In this document: one piece after another, positions 36,546 through 45,223 of the stretch | Layout of the letters: each line of letters opens with the position of its first letter | How positions within the stretch are numbered: the stretch's first letter is position 1 | NCBI GenBank assembly: GCA_035502995.1 | Contig: DATJTW010000006.1 | Location: forward strand, 35,336-99,335 | Reading direction: 5' to 3' | From: CADEED01 sp035502995 | GTDB taxonomy: Bacteria > Pseudomonadota > Gammaproteobacteria > Steroidobacterales > Steroidobacteraceae | Length of the DNA stretch: 64,000 bases | The notes under the pieces: generated by a model | Told to the model about the DNA's origin: nothing | The model's input: only the letters and a program-made list of their open reading frames with translations | The model's database searches: none | Position numbers and translations under genes: made by a program

Positions 36546-38066
36546 ATGACGCATCCCGTTCGCAAGGTCGTGATCGTCGGCGGCGGCACCGCCGGGTGGA
36601 TGACCGCGCTGGCGCTGAGCCGCTTCGCCGGCACCGGCTACGACATCGAGCTGGTCGAGTCCGAGCAGATCGGCACCGTCGGCGTCGGCGAGGCGACGAT
36701 CCCGCTGATCATGGACTTCAACCGGACCATGAACATCGACGAACGCGAGTTCATGCGCGCCACGCAGGCGACGTACAAGCTCGGCATCGAGTTCGTGGAC
36801 TGGACGCGGCTCGGGCATTCGTACATCCATCCGTTCGGCCGCTATGGCGTGCAGATGAACGGCATCCATTTCTACAGCTATCTGCATCGCCACTGGCTGG
36901 CCGGCGGCCACCGGTCACCCGACGAGTTCTGCATCAGCATCATGGCGGCGAAGGCCGGGCGCTTCGCGCACCCGCTGCGGCCGGACCAATCGCCGCTGCC
37001 GCCGCACGTCTATGCCTATCACTTCGACGCGGCGCTGTACGCCGCCTATCTACGCAAGGTGTCGGAGAGCGAGGGTGTGCGCCGCACCGAGGGCAAGATC
37101 GTCGACGTGAAGTTGCGCGAGCCCGACGGGTTCATCGAGTCCCTGCGGCTCGAGGACGGGCGCGTCGTGCCCGGCGATCTCTTCATCGACTGCTCCGGGT
37201 TCCGCGGCGTGCTCATCGAGCAGGCGCTGCACGCGGGTTATGAGGACTGGAGCGAGTACCTGCCGTGCAACCGCGCGATGGCCGTACCCTGCGAGCGCCA
37301 GGAGACGACGACGCCGTTCACGCGCTCCACCGCGCGCGAGGCCGGCTGGCAGTGGCGCATCCCGCTGCAGCACCGCATCGGCAACGGCTACGTGTATTGC
37401 AGCGAGTTCCTCAGCGACGACGAGGCGGCCAGCAAGCTGTTGTCGCGGCTCGACGGCAAGGCACTCGGCTCGCCGCGGCCGCTGAAGTTCGTCACCGGCC
37501 GGCGCAAGGTCGGCTGGCTGAAGAACTGCATCTCGCTAGGCCTGGCGAGCGGATTCCTCGAGCCGCTCGAGTCGACCAGCATCCACGTGATCCAGACCGG
37601 CATCGCGAAGCTGATGTTCCTGTTCCCGGGCAACGGCTTCGACCAGGCGGCCATCGACAAGTACAACCAGATGGTCGCGTCCGAGGCCGAGCAGATCCGC
37701 GATTTCCTCGTGCTGCACTACACGGCGACCGAGCGCGACGACGTGCCGTTCTGGCGGCATTGCCGTGCGATCCGCAAGCCCGACAGCCTGAAGCAGAAGA
37801 TCGCGATGTACGAGGCGAACGGGCACGTGATGTCGCTGCCGGGCGAGTTGTTCCAGGACTCGAGCTGGTTCGCGGTGATGCACGGACAGGGCATCCACGC
37901 GCGTTCGTGTCATCCGTTCGCGAATCTCGTGCCGGACGCGGAGCTAGAGCGGCGCTTCGAGATGATCTCGACCGACGTACGGAATCTCGTGTCGACGTTC
38001 CCGACGCATGATGAGTTCATCAAGCGGTTCTGCCCGGCGCCGCCGTTGCCGATGAAGCCGATGTGA
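36546..38066 (+). CDS. flavin-dependent tryptophan-halogenase family protein 3
   Basis: The 506-residue protein has VIVGGGTAGW, VGVGEATIP, WQWRIPL and both key residues: Lys78 (TYKLGIEF) and Glu342 (EPLESTSIH). It is clearly a duplicate of gene 1: segments around the WQWRIPL and EPLEST motifs are nearly identical at DNA level. It begins two bases after gene 2 and overlaps the next gene (GTGA). Confidence 0.9.
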   Translation: MTHPVRKVVIVGGGTAGWMTALALSRFAGTGYDIELVESEQIGTVGVGEATIPLIMDFNRTMNIDEREFMRATQATYKLGIEFVDWTRLGHSYIHPFGRYGVQMNGIHFYSYLHRHWLAGGHRSPDEFCISIMAAKAGRFAHPLRPDQSPLPPHVYAYHFDAALYAAYLRKVSESEGVRRTEGKIVDVKLREPDGFIESLRLEDGRVVPGDLFIDCSGFRGVLIEQALHAGYEDWSEYLPCNRAMAVPCERQETTTPFTRSTAREAGWQWRIPLQHRIGNGYVYCSEFLSDDEAASKLLSRLDGKALGSPRPLKFVTGRRKVGWLKNCISLGLASGFLEPLESTSIHVIQTGIAKLMFLFPGNGFDQAAIDKYNQMVASEAEQIRDFLVLHYTATERDDVPFWRHCRAIRKPDSLKQKIAMYEANGHVMSLPGELFQDSSWFAVMHGQGIHARSCHPFANLVPDAELERRFEMISTDVRNLVSTFPTHDEFIKRFCPAPPLPMKPM

Positions 38067-38617
38067 GCACGCCGTCGCGCATCGCCACGGTCGGTTCGCG
38101 CGAGATCTTCGTGTTCGACGGGTTGCTGCCGGCCGAGGAAGTGGCCGTGTATGCGCGTGCGATCCCGCAGGCGGCGTTCACGCGCAGCGAGTCGGCGCGG
38201 CCGGATTCCGACGTGCGCCACTGGGTGTGCGAGATGCCGCTGGAGAACCTGCCGCGCACGTCGTTGTGGCATGCGACGGAGCAGGTGGTCTCGGAGCTGC
38301 GGCCGCAGGAGCGGTATCGGCCGTATCGCGTGTATACGAACTTCTCGTCGTTCGGGGATCTGCTGCTGACGCACGTGGATGCGTTGCCGAATGCGCGGGA
38401 GCTGACGGCGCTGTGGTACCTGTGCGATCGGTGGGATGCGGAGTGGGGCGGGGAGACGTTGTTCTACGACGACGGCAATGACGCGCAGGTGGCGGTGTCG
38501 CCGCGGCCGGGGCGGTTGTTGTTGTTCGATGGGGCGATCCGGCATGCGGGCAAGCCGCCTAACAGGAATTGCCCGGTGGGGCGTTACACCTTCGCGATCA
38601 AGTTACGGCGAGTTTGA
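38063..38617 (+). CDS. 2-oxoglutarate/Fe(II)-dependent oxygenase
   Basis: The 184-residue protein has the HxD metal motif in LLTHVDALPN and the distal His/Arg segment AIRHAGKPPNRNCPVGRYTFAIKL, as in prolyl-4-hydroxylase-like enzymes. It would hydroxylate a substrate using 2-oxoglutarate and O2. As the last gene of the overlapping run after three halogenase-family genes, it probably acts on the same molecule. Confidence 0.85.
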   Translation: MSTPSRIATVGSREIFVFDGLLPAEEVAVYARAIPQAAFTRSESARPDSDVRHWVCEMPLENLPRTSLWHATEQVVSELRPQERYRPYRVYTNFSSFGDLLLTHVDALPNARELTALWYLCDRWDAEWGGETLFYDDGNDAQVAVSPRPGRLLLFDGAIRHAGKPPNRNCPVGRYTFAIKLRRV

Positions 38618-38701
38618 AATTCGATCTCGTGGTGAGACTTTTCCGGTCGGCGAGACACTTGGATAGAGAAGCAGGGCGGCCTGCAGCACGGAACAATCGG
38701 A

Positions 38702-39079
38702 ATGATGCTCGCACTGCCAATCGGACTTGAAATTGCGCTCCCGTGTCTGTTCGCGCTGGGGATCGCCGCGCCGTTCGCAACGGACAAGACGGCCAAGATC
38801 TTCTGGATTGTTTGCGGCTCGTTGGCGCTGCTGGGTGTCCATGCCAGGTTGTCAGGACAATGGAGTGGCGAAGTATCGACTTCTCTCTTATGCCCGGCGC
38901 TGCACCTTTGTTGGTTTCACACCCTGAAGAGACTCTTGTTCGGATCGTGGGCGGCCATCCCGCGGCTGACCCTGTTTGATTTCCGAGCAAGCTCGGGATC
39001 GCAACGCGAAACGGTGTTCTCCAGCGCCTACTTCGTCACCGCTATCGCATTGTCGATTTCGCTCGTGTCGGTTTTCTGA
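38702..39079 (+). CDS. small multi-pass membrane protein, unknown
   Basis: The 125-residue product has about four hydrophobic segments (ALPIGLEIALPCLFALGIAAPF; IFWIVCGSLALLGVHA; LLCPALHLCWF; YFVTAIALSISLVSVF). No family recognised. Its AT content is higher than that of its neighbours, suggesting an acquired gene. Start at ATG 38702. Confidence 0.5.
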   Translation: MMLALPIGLEIALPCLFALGIAAPFATDKTAKIFWIVCGSLALLGVHARLSGQWSGEVSTSLLCPALHLCWFHTLKRLLFGSWAAIPRLTLFDFRASSGSQRETVFSSAYFVTAIALSISLVSVF

Positions 39080-39135
39080 CGAATGGCGTTCCCGAAAATT
39101 CAGCGGAAAGACGTCGACGAAATGAACGGACGCAG

Positions 39136-39624
39136 CTAGTCCCGGAAATTGTTGAATTGCAGCGGCCTGTCGACTTCGGCCTTCCGCATCAACGCCATCG
39201 CCAGCTGCAGATCGTCGCGATTCTTCCCCGTCACGCGCAGCTTGTCGCCCTGGATCTGCGCCTGCACCTTGATCTTCGATTCCTTGATCAGCTTCTGCAG
39301 CATCTTGCCGGTGTCCTGGTCGATGCCATGACGCAGGATCACGTCCTGGCGCGCCTCGGCCAGGTTCGTCACCGGATCCTTCTTCTCCATGCACTTGGCT
39401 TCGATGCCGCGCTTGCCGAGTCGGGTCGTCAGGATGTCCATCATCTGCTTGAGCTGGAATTCGGCGGGCGCCTTCAGCTGCACGGTGAATTCCTTCTCCC
39501 TCAGCGTGAACGTCGCACCGGAGTCCTTGAAGTCGAAGCGCTGCGTCAACTCGCGGTTCGCTTGGTCGACGGCGTTCGTGAGCTCGTGCGCGTCCAGCTC
39601 GGAGACGGTATCGAAGGAGGGCAT
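39136..39624 (-). CDS. yajQ: YajQ-family nucleotide/c-di-GMP-binding protein
   Basis: The 162-residue protein begins MPSFDTVSELDAHELTNAVDQANRELTQRFDFKDS and ends ALMRKAEVDRPLQFNNFRD, both highly conserved YajQ features. YajQ proteins bind nucleotides and, in some species, cyclic-di-GMP. The start lies one base after the stop of the DUF2780 gene. Confidence 0.95.
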   Translation of the reverse strand: MPSFDTVSELDAHELTNAVDQANRELTQRFDFKDSGATFTLREKEFTVQLKAPAEFQLKQMMDILTTRLGKRGIEAKCMEKKDPVTNLAEARQDVILRHGIDQDTGKMLQKLIKESKIKVQAQIQGDKLRVTGKNRDDLQLAMALMRKAEVDRPLQFNNFRD

Positions 39625-39625
39625 G

Positions 39626-40021
39626 TCAGGCCTTCAGCGTCTGCTCGAGTTTCGTCACGATGTCCGGCGACACCTTCGTGCGCAGGAACGAGAGGATGAT
39701 GGGCACGAACTTCTTGGCGTGATCGGTCGTCAGGCCCAGCTTGCCGAAGCCAGACACGATGGTCGTGATCAGCGCGGCATTGCCGCCGACCGAGCTCGCG
39801 AGGCCGCCGAGCAGTCCGCCGAGTCCGCCGAGTCCGCCACCGCCGGCCGCCGGCGCCTTGTGCATCAGGTCGGAGAGGCCGGGCACGCCACCGAGCAGCT
39901 TGTTGAATTCATCGCCGCCGAGCTTGTCCTTCGCGGCCTTGAACAACACGGCCGCGCCGCCCTCGGCCTGCGCGCCGTTGACGCCGAGGTTCTTGGTCAG
40001 CATGTCGATCAGTTCTTTCAT
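39626..40021 (-). CDS. DUF2780-like small protein
   Basis: The 131-residue protein has a Gly-rich center (GGGGLGGLGGLLGGL) between helical ends (MKELIDMLTKNLGV and HAKKFVPIILSFLRTKVSP). This resembles DUF2780/VcgC-VcgE-type proteins of unknown function. It is sandwiched between the HerA-like ATPase and yajQ with tiny gaps, implying one operon. Confidence 0.7.
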   Translation of the reverse strand: MKELIDMLTKNLGVNGAQAEGGAAVLFKAAKDKLGGDEFNKLLGGVPGLSDLMHKAPAAGGGGLGGLGGLLGGLASSVGGNAALITTIVSGFGKLGLTTDHAKKFVPIILSFLRTKVSPDIVTKLEQTLKA

Positions 40022-40037
40022 GGGTCAACCCTCGTAG

Positions 40038-42470
40038 TTAGTCGTATGCCGGCGCGGGGAAACCGTCGGCGCCTTTGCGCCACGGCGTCCACACCAGCGC
40101 CACCTCACCGACGGCGATGTCGGACTTGCGCGCCGGCACATCGACGGAACGCAGCGTCACGTTCGACGCGTCGAGCGTCGATTCGAGCTTCGCCACCTCG
40201 GCATTCACCTGCGCCTGCGCATCGGCGAATCGCTGCTGCAGCACCTCGATGCTCTCCTCCGCGCGGGTCACGTCCTGCGATTCGTGTCCCCAGCGCGACG
40301 CGGAGCGCGCGGCGGACCCGACTCGACCGATGTTCGTCGCCGAAATCGCCTTGCGCCCGAGCAACGCGCCGAGGATCGACGTGCCGATGTTCACCGCCGT
40401 CTGCATGCGTTGCTGGTTGAGCTGGCTCTTCTCGCGTTCACGCTTGTCCTCGGCGCGGCGGATCTGGTCCTGCAGCTGCAGCAGCTTGGTCTGCCACTTC
40501 GCGCGCAGATCGGCGACGGCCGCATCGCGCTTCTCGCGCGCGGCCAGCGTCAGGCGTGCGCGGTAGTCGCCCTCGCTCTCGCCGGGCTTCGACGCGGATT
40601 TGAACGCGTCGCAGACGTACAGCGTGGCGCGGGCGGTCTCATATAAATGAGACTGCAGGCTCTTGGACCAACCGGCGTAGCTGGCGGCGCGCAGCGCGGC
40701 GCCGGGTAGTTCGCCGTACTCGGCCTCGGGCGCCGGCGCGTTGCCGAGCCGGGATTTCAGGTTCGCGTCGCGCGCGGCATCCTCCCAGGACGCGTTGCCG
40801 CCGCCATCGTCGAGCGGCGCGAGCCAGCCGGAGGTCTGCCATTCGTCGAGGGCGAGCTTGGAATCGACGTAGTGCAGCTTGCCGAAGCCAGCGATCATCG
40901 GCTTGTAGAGCACGGGGCCGGAGCCGCGCGTCGCGGTGAGAAAGTATTCGGGGATGCCGGATCCGACGGCGGGGCGGCCGGCGCCCGACGCGCCGCTAGC
41001 CGCAGGCGTCGCGGGCAACGCCGCGCCGAGGTCGGGCGCCGAAGCGGATGCCGCCGGTGCCGCCGCCTTGCGCGACGCCATCACCTTCGCGATCTCCGGC
41101 CCGGTCAGCGGGCCGCGTAGATAGGACAGCGCCCAGCGCGTCTTCATCAGCACCGGCGTGTCGTCGTGCACGTTGCGCATCAGGAACACGCGCTGCGTGA
41201 GGCTCGACATCAACCCTTCGAGATTCGCGCCGTCCGCATCCGGCAGCGCCGACTTCAATCCCTCGATCACGCGCAGCTTGTCGCGCTCGGTCTGCAGCCG
41301 GCCGATGAACCACGTGCCGCAGTTCGCCAACCCCTTGTAGTCGAGATCGACGGGATTCTGTGTCGCGAGCACGACGCCGAGGCCGAACGCACGCGCCTGC
41401 TTCAACAGCGTCAGCATCGGCGGCTTCGACGGCGGATTCGCGGTCGGCGGGAAGAAGCCGAAGATCTCGTCCATGTAGACGATGGCGCGCAGCGACGACG
41501 TGCCCGACTGCGCGCGCATCCATGCGATCACCTCGTTCAGCACCAGCGTCACGATGAACATGCGCTCGGCATCGTTGAGGTGTGCGATCGAGATCACGGA
41601 CAGCCGCGGCTTGCCCTCCGGCGTGAACAGCAGGCGCTGTGCATCCAGCGGCTCGCCGGACATCCACGTCGCGAAGCCGGGCGACGCGATGAGGTTGTTC
41701 AGCTGCATGGCCAGCTTCAGCCGGTCCTTCGCGGGGAAGAACGTCTCGAGATCGAACGCGCCCAGCTTGTCGAACGACGGCTTCTGCACGGCCTGGATCA
41801 GGCCGGTGAGGTCGAGGCTCAGCCCCGCACGCCAGGCGTTCTCGATGATGTTGGCGAGCAGGATGTGCTCGCGCGAGCCGAGCGGATCGGCATCGATCTG
41901 CAGCAGGCTCAGCAATCCGGAAACCACGGAGCCGATGCGGTCGCGCAGCGCGCCGGCATCCGCCAGCAGTTCGGCCGGCGGCGGCGCGAACGAGCGCAGC
42001 ACCGACAGCGGAATGCCCGTGTCCGAGCCCGGCGTGTAGATAGCCACGTCGGCGGCGGCGCGCAGCCGCGCGATGCGCTCCGGCGGCTGGTTCCACTCGG
42101 CGAGCCCGGCTTTCCACGACTCCGCGGTCTTCGCCGCGAAGTCCGGCACGGACATGCCCTTGCGCGCCGCGTCGCCCGCGTCCACCCACGGCTCGAACTC
42201 GGCGGCCGAGAGATCCGGGAACGTCAGCATCAGGTTGCCGAGGTCGCCCTTGGGATCGATACAGATCGCCGGCACACCGTCGATCGCGGCCTCTTCGAGC
42301 AACGAGAGGCACAGGCCGGTCTTGCCGGAGCCGGTCATGCCGACGCACACGGCGTGTGTGGTCAGGTCCTTCGAATCGTAGAGAACGAGGTCGTCCTTCA
42401 ACGCGCCGCTGGCCGCGTCGTATTCGCGACCCAGGTAGAACGCGCCTAACTTCTCGTAGTCCGTATTCAC
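40038..42470 (-). CDS. HerA-like (DUF853) ATPase
   Basis: The 810-residue protein has Walker A GMTGSGKTG near residue 45, ICIDPKGDLGN, and VYMDEIFGFFPP (Walker B) near 330. The C-terminal third is a long coiled coil (KLLQLQDQIRRAEDKREREKSQLNQQRMQTAV). The family resembles HerA/FtsK-type ATPases that move DNA or protein, but its cellular role is not settled. GTG start 42470 follows a GAGGT ribosome site. It contains two CTATCTAC copies plus one CTAACTAC at its stop. Confidence 0.88.
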   Translation of the reverse strand: MNTDYEKLGAFYLGREYDAASGALKDDLVLYDSKDLTTHAVCVGMTGSGKTGLCLSLLEEAAIDGVPAICIDPKGDLGNLMLTFPDLSAAEFEPWVDAGDAARKGMSVPDFAAKTAESWKAGLAEWNQPPERIARLRAAADVAIYTPGSDTGIPLSVLRSFAPPPAELLADAGALRDRIGSVVSGLLSLLQIDADPLGSREHILLANIIENAWRAGLSLDLTGLIQAVQKPSFDKLGAFDLETFFPAKDRLKLAMQLNNLIASPGFATWMSGEPLDAQRLLFTPEGKPRLSVISIAHLNDAERMFIVTLVLNEVIAWMRAQSGTSSLRAIVYMDEIFGFFPPTANPPSKPPMLTLLKQARAFGLGVVLATQNPVDLDYKGLANCGTWFIGRLQTERDKLRVIEGLKSALPDADGANLEGLMSSLTQRVFLMRNVHDDTPVLMKTRWALSYLRGPLTGPEIAKVMASRKAAAPAASASAPDLGAALPATPAASGASGAGRPAVGSGIPEYFLTATRGSGPVLYKPMIAGFGKLHYVDSKLALDEWQTSGWLAPLDDGGGNASWEDAARDANLKSRLGNAPAPEAEYGELPGAALRAASYAGWSKSLQSHLYETARATLYVCDAFKSASKPGESEGDYRARLTLAAREKRDAAVADLRAKWQTKLLQLQDQIRRAEDKREREKSQLNQQRMQTAVNIGTSILGALLGRKAISATNIGRVGSAARSASRWGHESQDVTRAEESIEVLQQRFADAQAQVNAEVAKLESTLDASNVTLRSVDVPARKSDIAVGEVALVWTPWRKGADGFPAPAYD

Positions 42471-42497
42471 GACGACCTCGTTGCCGGCGGACCGGCC

Positions 42498-42962
42498 TTA
42501 CTTCTTGCGCTTCGCCTTCGCGGGCGCCTTCTTCTTCGCCGCTGTCTTCTTCGGCGCAGTCTTGGCGGCGGACGTCTTGCGCGACCGCTTCAGCGCCGTC
42601 ACCTCGATCTCGATCTTCATCCGCGCGTCGACGAGCCCGCACACCAGCGCCGTCGCCGCCGGGCGCACCTCGCCGAACACCTGGCCCATCACCGGGAAAC
42701 ACGGCTCGAAATCCGCGGCATTGGTCAGCAGGTATTTCACGCGCACCACGTCGGCGAAGCCGGCGCCGGCCTGCTTCAGCGCCGCCTCGATGTTCCGGAA
42801 CGCCTGCGCGCATTGCGCGACCACGTCGTCCTGGATCGTCATCGTCGCGTAGTCGAACCCGGTGGTGCCGGAGACGAACACCCAGTCGCCGTCGACGACC
42901 GCGCGTGAGTAACCGATGCTCTTCTCGAACGTGGAACCCGAGGAAATCAGTCGCCGCGCCAT
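42498..42962 (-). CDS. RidA-family protein with basic tail
   Basis: This 154-residue protein has a RidA/YjgF domain (GYSRAVVDGDWVFVSGTTGFD, QCAQAFRNIEAALKQAGAG, ARMKIEIEVTAL). RidA proteins clear reactive enamine/imine intermediates. The last 28 residues are a Lys/Ala-rich tail (KTAPKKTAAKKKAPAKAKR), resembling histone-H1-like tails and unusual for RidA. Start ATG 42962, read from the shared upstream region of the trp promoter. Confidence 0.85.
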   Translation of the reverse strand: MARRLISSGSTFEKSIGYSRAVVDGDWVFVSGTTGFDYATMTIQDDVVAQCAQAFRNIEAALKQAGAGFADVVRVKYLLTNAADFEPCFPVMGQVFGEVRPAATALVCGLVDARMKIEIEVTALKRSRKTSAAKTAPKKTAAKKKAPAKAKRKK

Positions 42963-43010
42963 CGTCGCCTCCGTTGTTTGGGCGGTGATTTTGCCATTTT
43001 GTCGCATCGC

Positions 43011-43040
43011 TTGACGGGGCTCCGAAGCGTCGCCGATACT
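43011..43040 (+). promoter_or_regulatory. candidate trp promoter
   Basis: TTGACG (43011-43016) and GATACT (43035-43040) are spaced by 18 bases. This would start transcription within a few bases of the trpL ATG at 43051. Confidence 0.65.
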
Positions 43041-43050
43041 CCCCGCCCGC

Positions 43051-43098
43051 ATGAGCAACAACGGCCTTCGTAAAGTCTGGTGGTGGCGCCTCCCGTAA
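43051..43098 (+). CDS. trpL: trp operon leader peptide
   Basis: This 15-codon reading frame encodes MSNNGLRKVWWWRLP, with three consecutive Trp codons at 43078-43086. It directly precedes the attenuator. No ribosome site lies upstream, and the promoter places the transcript start within a few bases, so translation may be leaderless. When Trp is short the ribosome stalls here. Confidence 0.92.
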   Translation: MSNNGLRKVWWWRLP

Positions 43099-43187
43099 GG
43101 AGAGGGCCTCGGGACGTTATTGCTCCGCTGAACTAGCAGCGTATTCCCAAAGAACCCATCTCCGGCAGGACCAGAGATGGGTTTTTT
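43090..43187 (+). terminator. trp attenuator with antiterminator
   Basis: The terminator is AACCCATCTC (43153-43162) paired with GAGATGGGTT (43174-43183), ending in six Ts. GGAGAGGG (43099-43106), just after the leader stop, can instead pair with CCCATCTCC (43155-43163) as antiterminator. CTCC (43090-43093) in the leader can pair with GGAG (43099-43102) to sequester it. A small CGCTG/CAGCG hairpin lies between. These are the classical 1:2, 2:3 and 3:4 pairings. Confidence 0.88.
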
Positions 43188-43232
43188 GTTGTCCGCGCGA
43201 AGCGCAAGAGTGAAGAAAGAAGAGGTAACGCG

Positions 43233-44636
43233 GTGAAACCGCCATTCGACATCGCCGGCGACCTGGATACCCCGGTATCCGCGTTCGCCAAACTCGGCGC
43301 CTTCAGTCCGCGCTTCCTGCTGGAAAGCGTCGAAGGCGGCGAGCGCCTCGCCCGTTATTCGTTCATCGGCTTCGGCAACTGCCTGGAAGTGAAGCTCGAC
43401 GCGCAGGGCCTGCAGGTCGGGGCGTCGCGGCTGCCGCGGCCCGGGAACCAGGCCGAGCTGCTCGACGCGCTGCGCAAGGCGCTGGCCGCCGCGCCCAAGC
43501 CGCTGCCGGAGATGGCCGGCGTGCCGCTGGCCGGTGGCCTGGTCGGCTACTCCGCGTACGACGTGGTTCGTTACTTCGAAAAGCTGCCGTCGAAGGCGCG
43601 CGCCGACAACCCCGTGCCCGACCTGCACTACGTCGCGCCGGAATCGCTGCTGGTGTTCGACCACCTGACGCGCGGCATCGCGCTACTGCACGCCGGTACC
43701 GAGGCCGAACGCCAGGCGCTGCGCAAGCAGGTCATCCAGGCGCTGCGCGGCGGGCTGCCTAACTATTCCGCCGCCGCGGCGCCCGCGGAGTCGCGCTACA
43801 CGCCAGCGGTCGGTTCGTTGTCGCGCGACGAATACCTCGCGGGCGTGCAGCGCACGCAGGAATACATCGCCGCGGGCGACGTGTACCAGCTGGTGCTGTC
43901 GTCACGCTTCACGGGCCGCCATTCGCTGGACCCGTTCGAGGCCTACCGCGCGCTGCGCCTCATCAATCCCTCTCCTTATATGTATTACTGCCGGCTCGGC
44001 GACATCACCGTCGTCGGCTCGTCGCCCGAGGCGCTGGTGAAGGTGGACGCCAACGGCGGCGCCCAGCTGCGGCCGATCGCCGGCACGCGGCCGCGCGCCG
44101 ACGACCCGGTGGCCGACAAGCGCCACGAGGTCGAACTGCTGGCGGACACCAAGGAGAACGCCGAGCACGTGATGCTGGTGGATCTCGCGCGCAACGATCT
44201 CGGCCGCGTGGCGCAGGCGGGCAGCGTGCACGTCGATCCGTACCGCGTCATCGAGCGGTACAGCCACGTCATGCACATCGTCAGCGGCGTGAAGGGCCGG
44301 CTCGCGAAACAGCGCGATGCGTTCGACCTGTTCGCCGCGTGTTTCCCGGCGGGCACGCTGGTCGGCGCGCCGAAGGTGCGCGCGATGGAGATCATCGACG
44401 AGCTCGAACCGGTGCGGCGCGGCCTGTACGGCGGCACCATCGGCTACTTCGGCGCGAACGGCGACATGGACCAGGCGATCACGATCCGCACGCTGGTGTT
44501 CCGCGGCGACGAATACAGCTACCAGGCGGGCGCGGGCATCGTCGCCGACAGTTCTCCCGCCGCGGAACACGACGAGGTCCTGGCGAAGAGCGGCGCGATG
44601 GCGCGCGCGCTCAAGCTCGCGGCGGAGGGGTTATGA
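43233..44636 (+). CDS. trpE: anthranilate synthase component I
   Basis: This 467-residue chorismate-using enzyme has FIGFGN, the conserved IAGTRPRADDPVADKRHEVELLADTKENAEHVMLVDLARNDLGRV block and FPAGTLVGAPKVRAMEIIDELEPVRRGLYGGTIGYFG. With TrpG it makes anthranilate. GTG start 43233 has GAGGT upstream. ATGA overlap with trpG. N-terminal part is short, as in bacterial unfused TrpE. Confidence 0.96.
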   Translation: MKPPFDIAGDLDTPVSAFAKLGAFSPRFLLESVEGGERLARYSFIGFGNCLEVKLDAQGLQVGASRLPRPGNQAELLDALRKALAAAPKPLPEMAGVPLAGGLVGYSAYDVVRYFEKLPSKARADNPVPDLHYVAPESLLVFDHLTRGIALLHAGTEAERQALRKQVIQALRGGLPNYSAAAAPAESRYTPAVGSLSRDEYLAGVQRTQEYIAAGDVYQLVLSSRFTGRHSLDPFEAYRALRLINPSPYMYYCRLGDITVVGSSPEALVKVDANGGAQLRPIAGTRPRADDPVADKRHEVELLADTKENAEHVMLVDLARNDLGRVAQAGSVHVDPYRVIERYSHVMHIVSGVKGRLAKQRDAFDLFAACFPAGTLVGAPKVRAMEIIDELEPVRRGLYGGTIGYFGANGDMDQAITIRTLVFRGDEYSYQAGAGIVADSSPAAEHDEVLAKSGAMARALKLAAEGL

Positions 44637-45223
44637 GCGACGTGCGTCTGCTGCTGATCGACAACTACGATTCCTTCACCTACAACCTCGTGCAGGCGTT
44701 CCTCATCCTCGGCGCGAACGTCGACGTGCGGCGCAACGACGAGATCACGATCGATGAAGCGAAGGCGCTGAATCCCTCGCACCTGTGCATCTCGCCCGGA
44801 CCGGGCACGCCGTACGACGCCGGGGTGTCGATGGACATGATCCGCGCGTTCGCGGGACAGGTGCCGGTGTTCGGCGTGTGCCTGGGGCACCAGTCCATCG
44901 TCGAGGTGTTCGGCGGCAAGGTGGTCAGGGCGCCGCGCCTGATGCACGGCAAGACCTCACCGGTGTCGCATGACGGCAAGGGCCTGTTCACGGGCCTCAG
45001 CGCGAACACCGAGGTCGGTCGTTATCACTCGCTGATCGCGAAGCCGGACACGTTGCCCGCGGATCTCGAGGTCACGGCGCGCACGCCGGAAGGCGAGATC
45101 ATGGGCGTGCGCCACCGCACGCTGAAGGTCGAGGGAGTTCAGTTCCACCCGGAGAGCGTGCTGACGCCGGAAGGTCCGCGGCTGATCGGCAATTTCCTGA
45201 CGATGAGCGGGGGCCGGCAGTGA
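44633..45223 (+). CDS. trpG: anthranilate synthase component II (glutamine amidotransferase)
   Basis: This 196-residue class I amidotransferase supplies ammonia to TrpE. It opens with LLIDNYDSFTYNLVQ, has CISPGPGTP, and catalytic Cys83 in GVCLGHQSI; the His-Glu pair is in FHPES. It is unfused to trpD or trpE. Overlaps trpE by ATGA and trpD by GTGA. Confidence 0.96.
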   Translation: MSDVRLLLIDNYDSFTYNLVQAFLILGANVDVRRNDEITIDEAKALNPSHLCISPGPGTPYDAGVSMDMIRAFAGQVPVFGVCLGHQSIVEVFGGKVVRAPRLMHGKTSPVSHDGKGLFTGLSANTEVGRYHSLIAKPDTLPADLEVTARTPEGEIMGVRHRTLKVEGVQFHPESVLTPEGPRLIGNFLTMSGGRQ

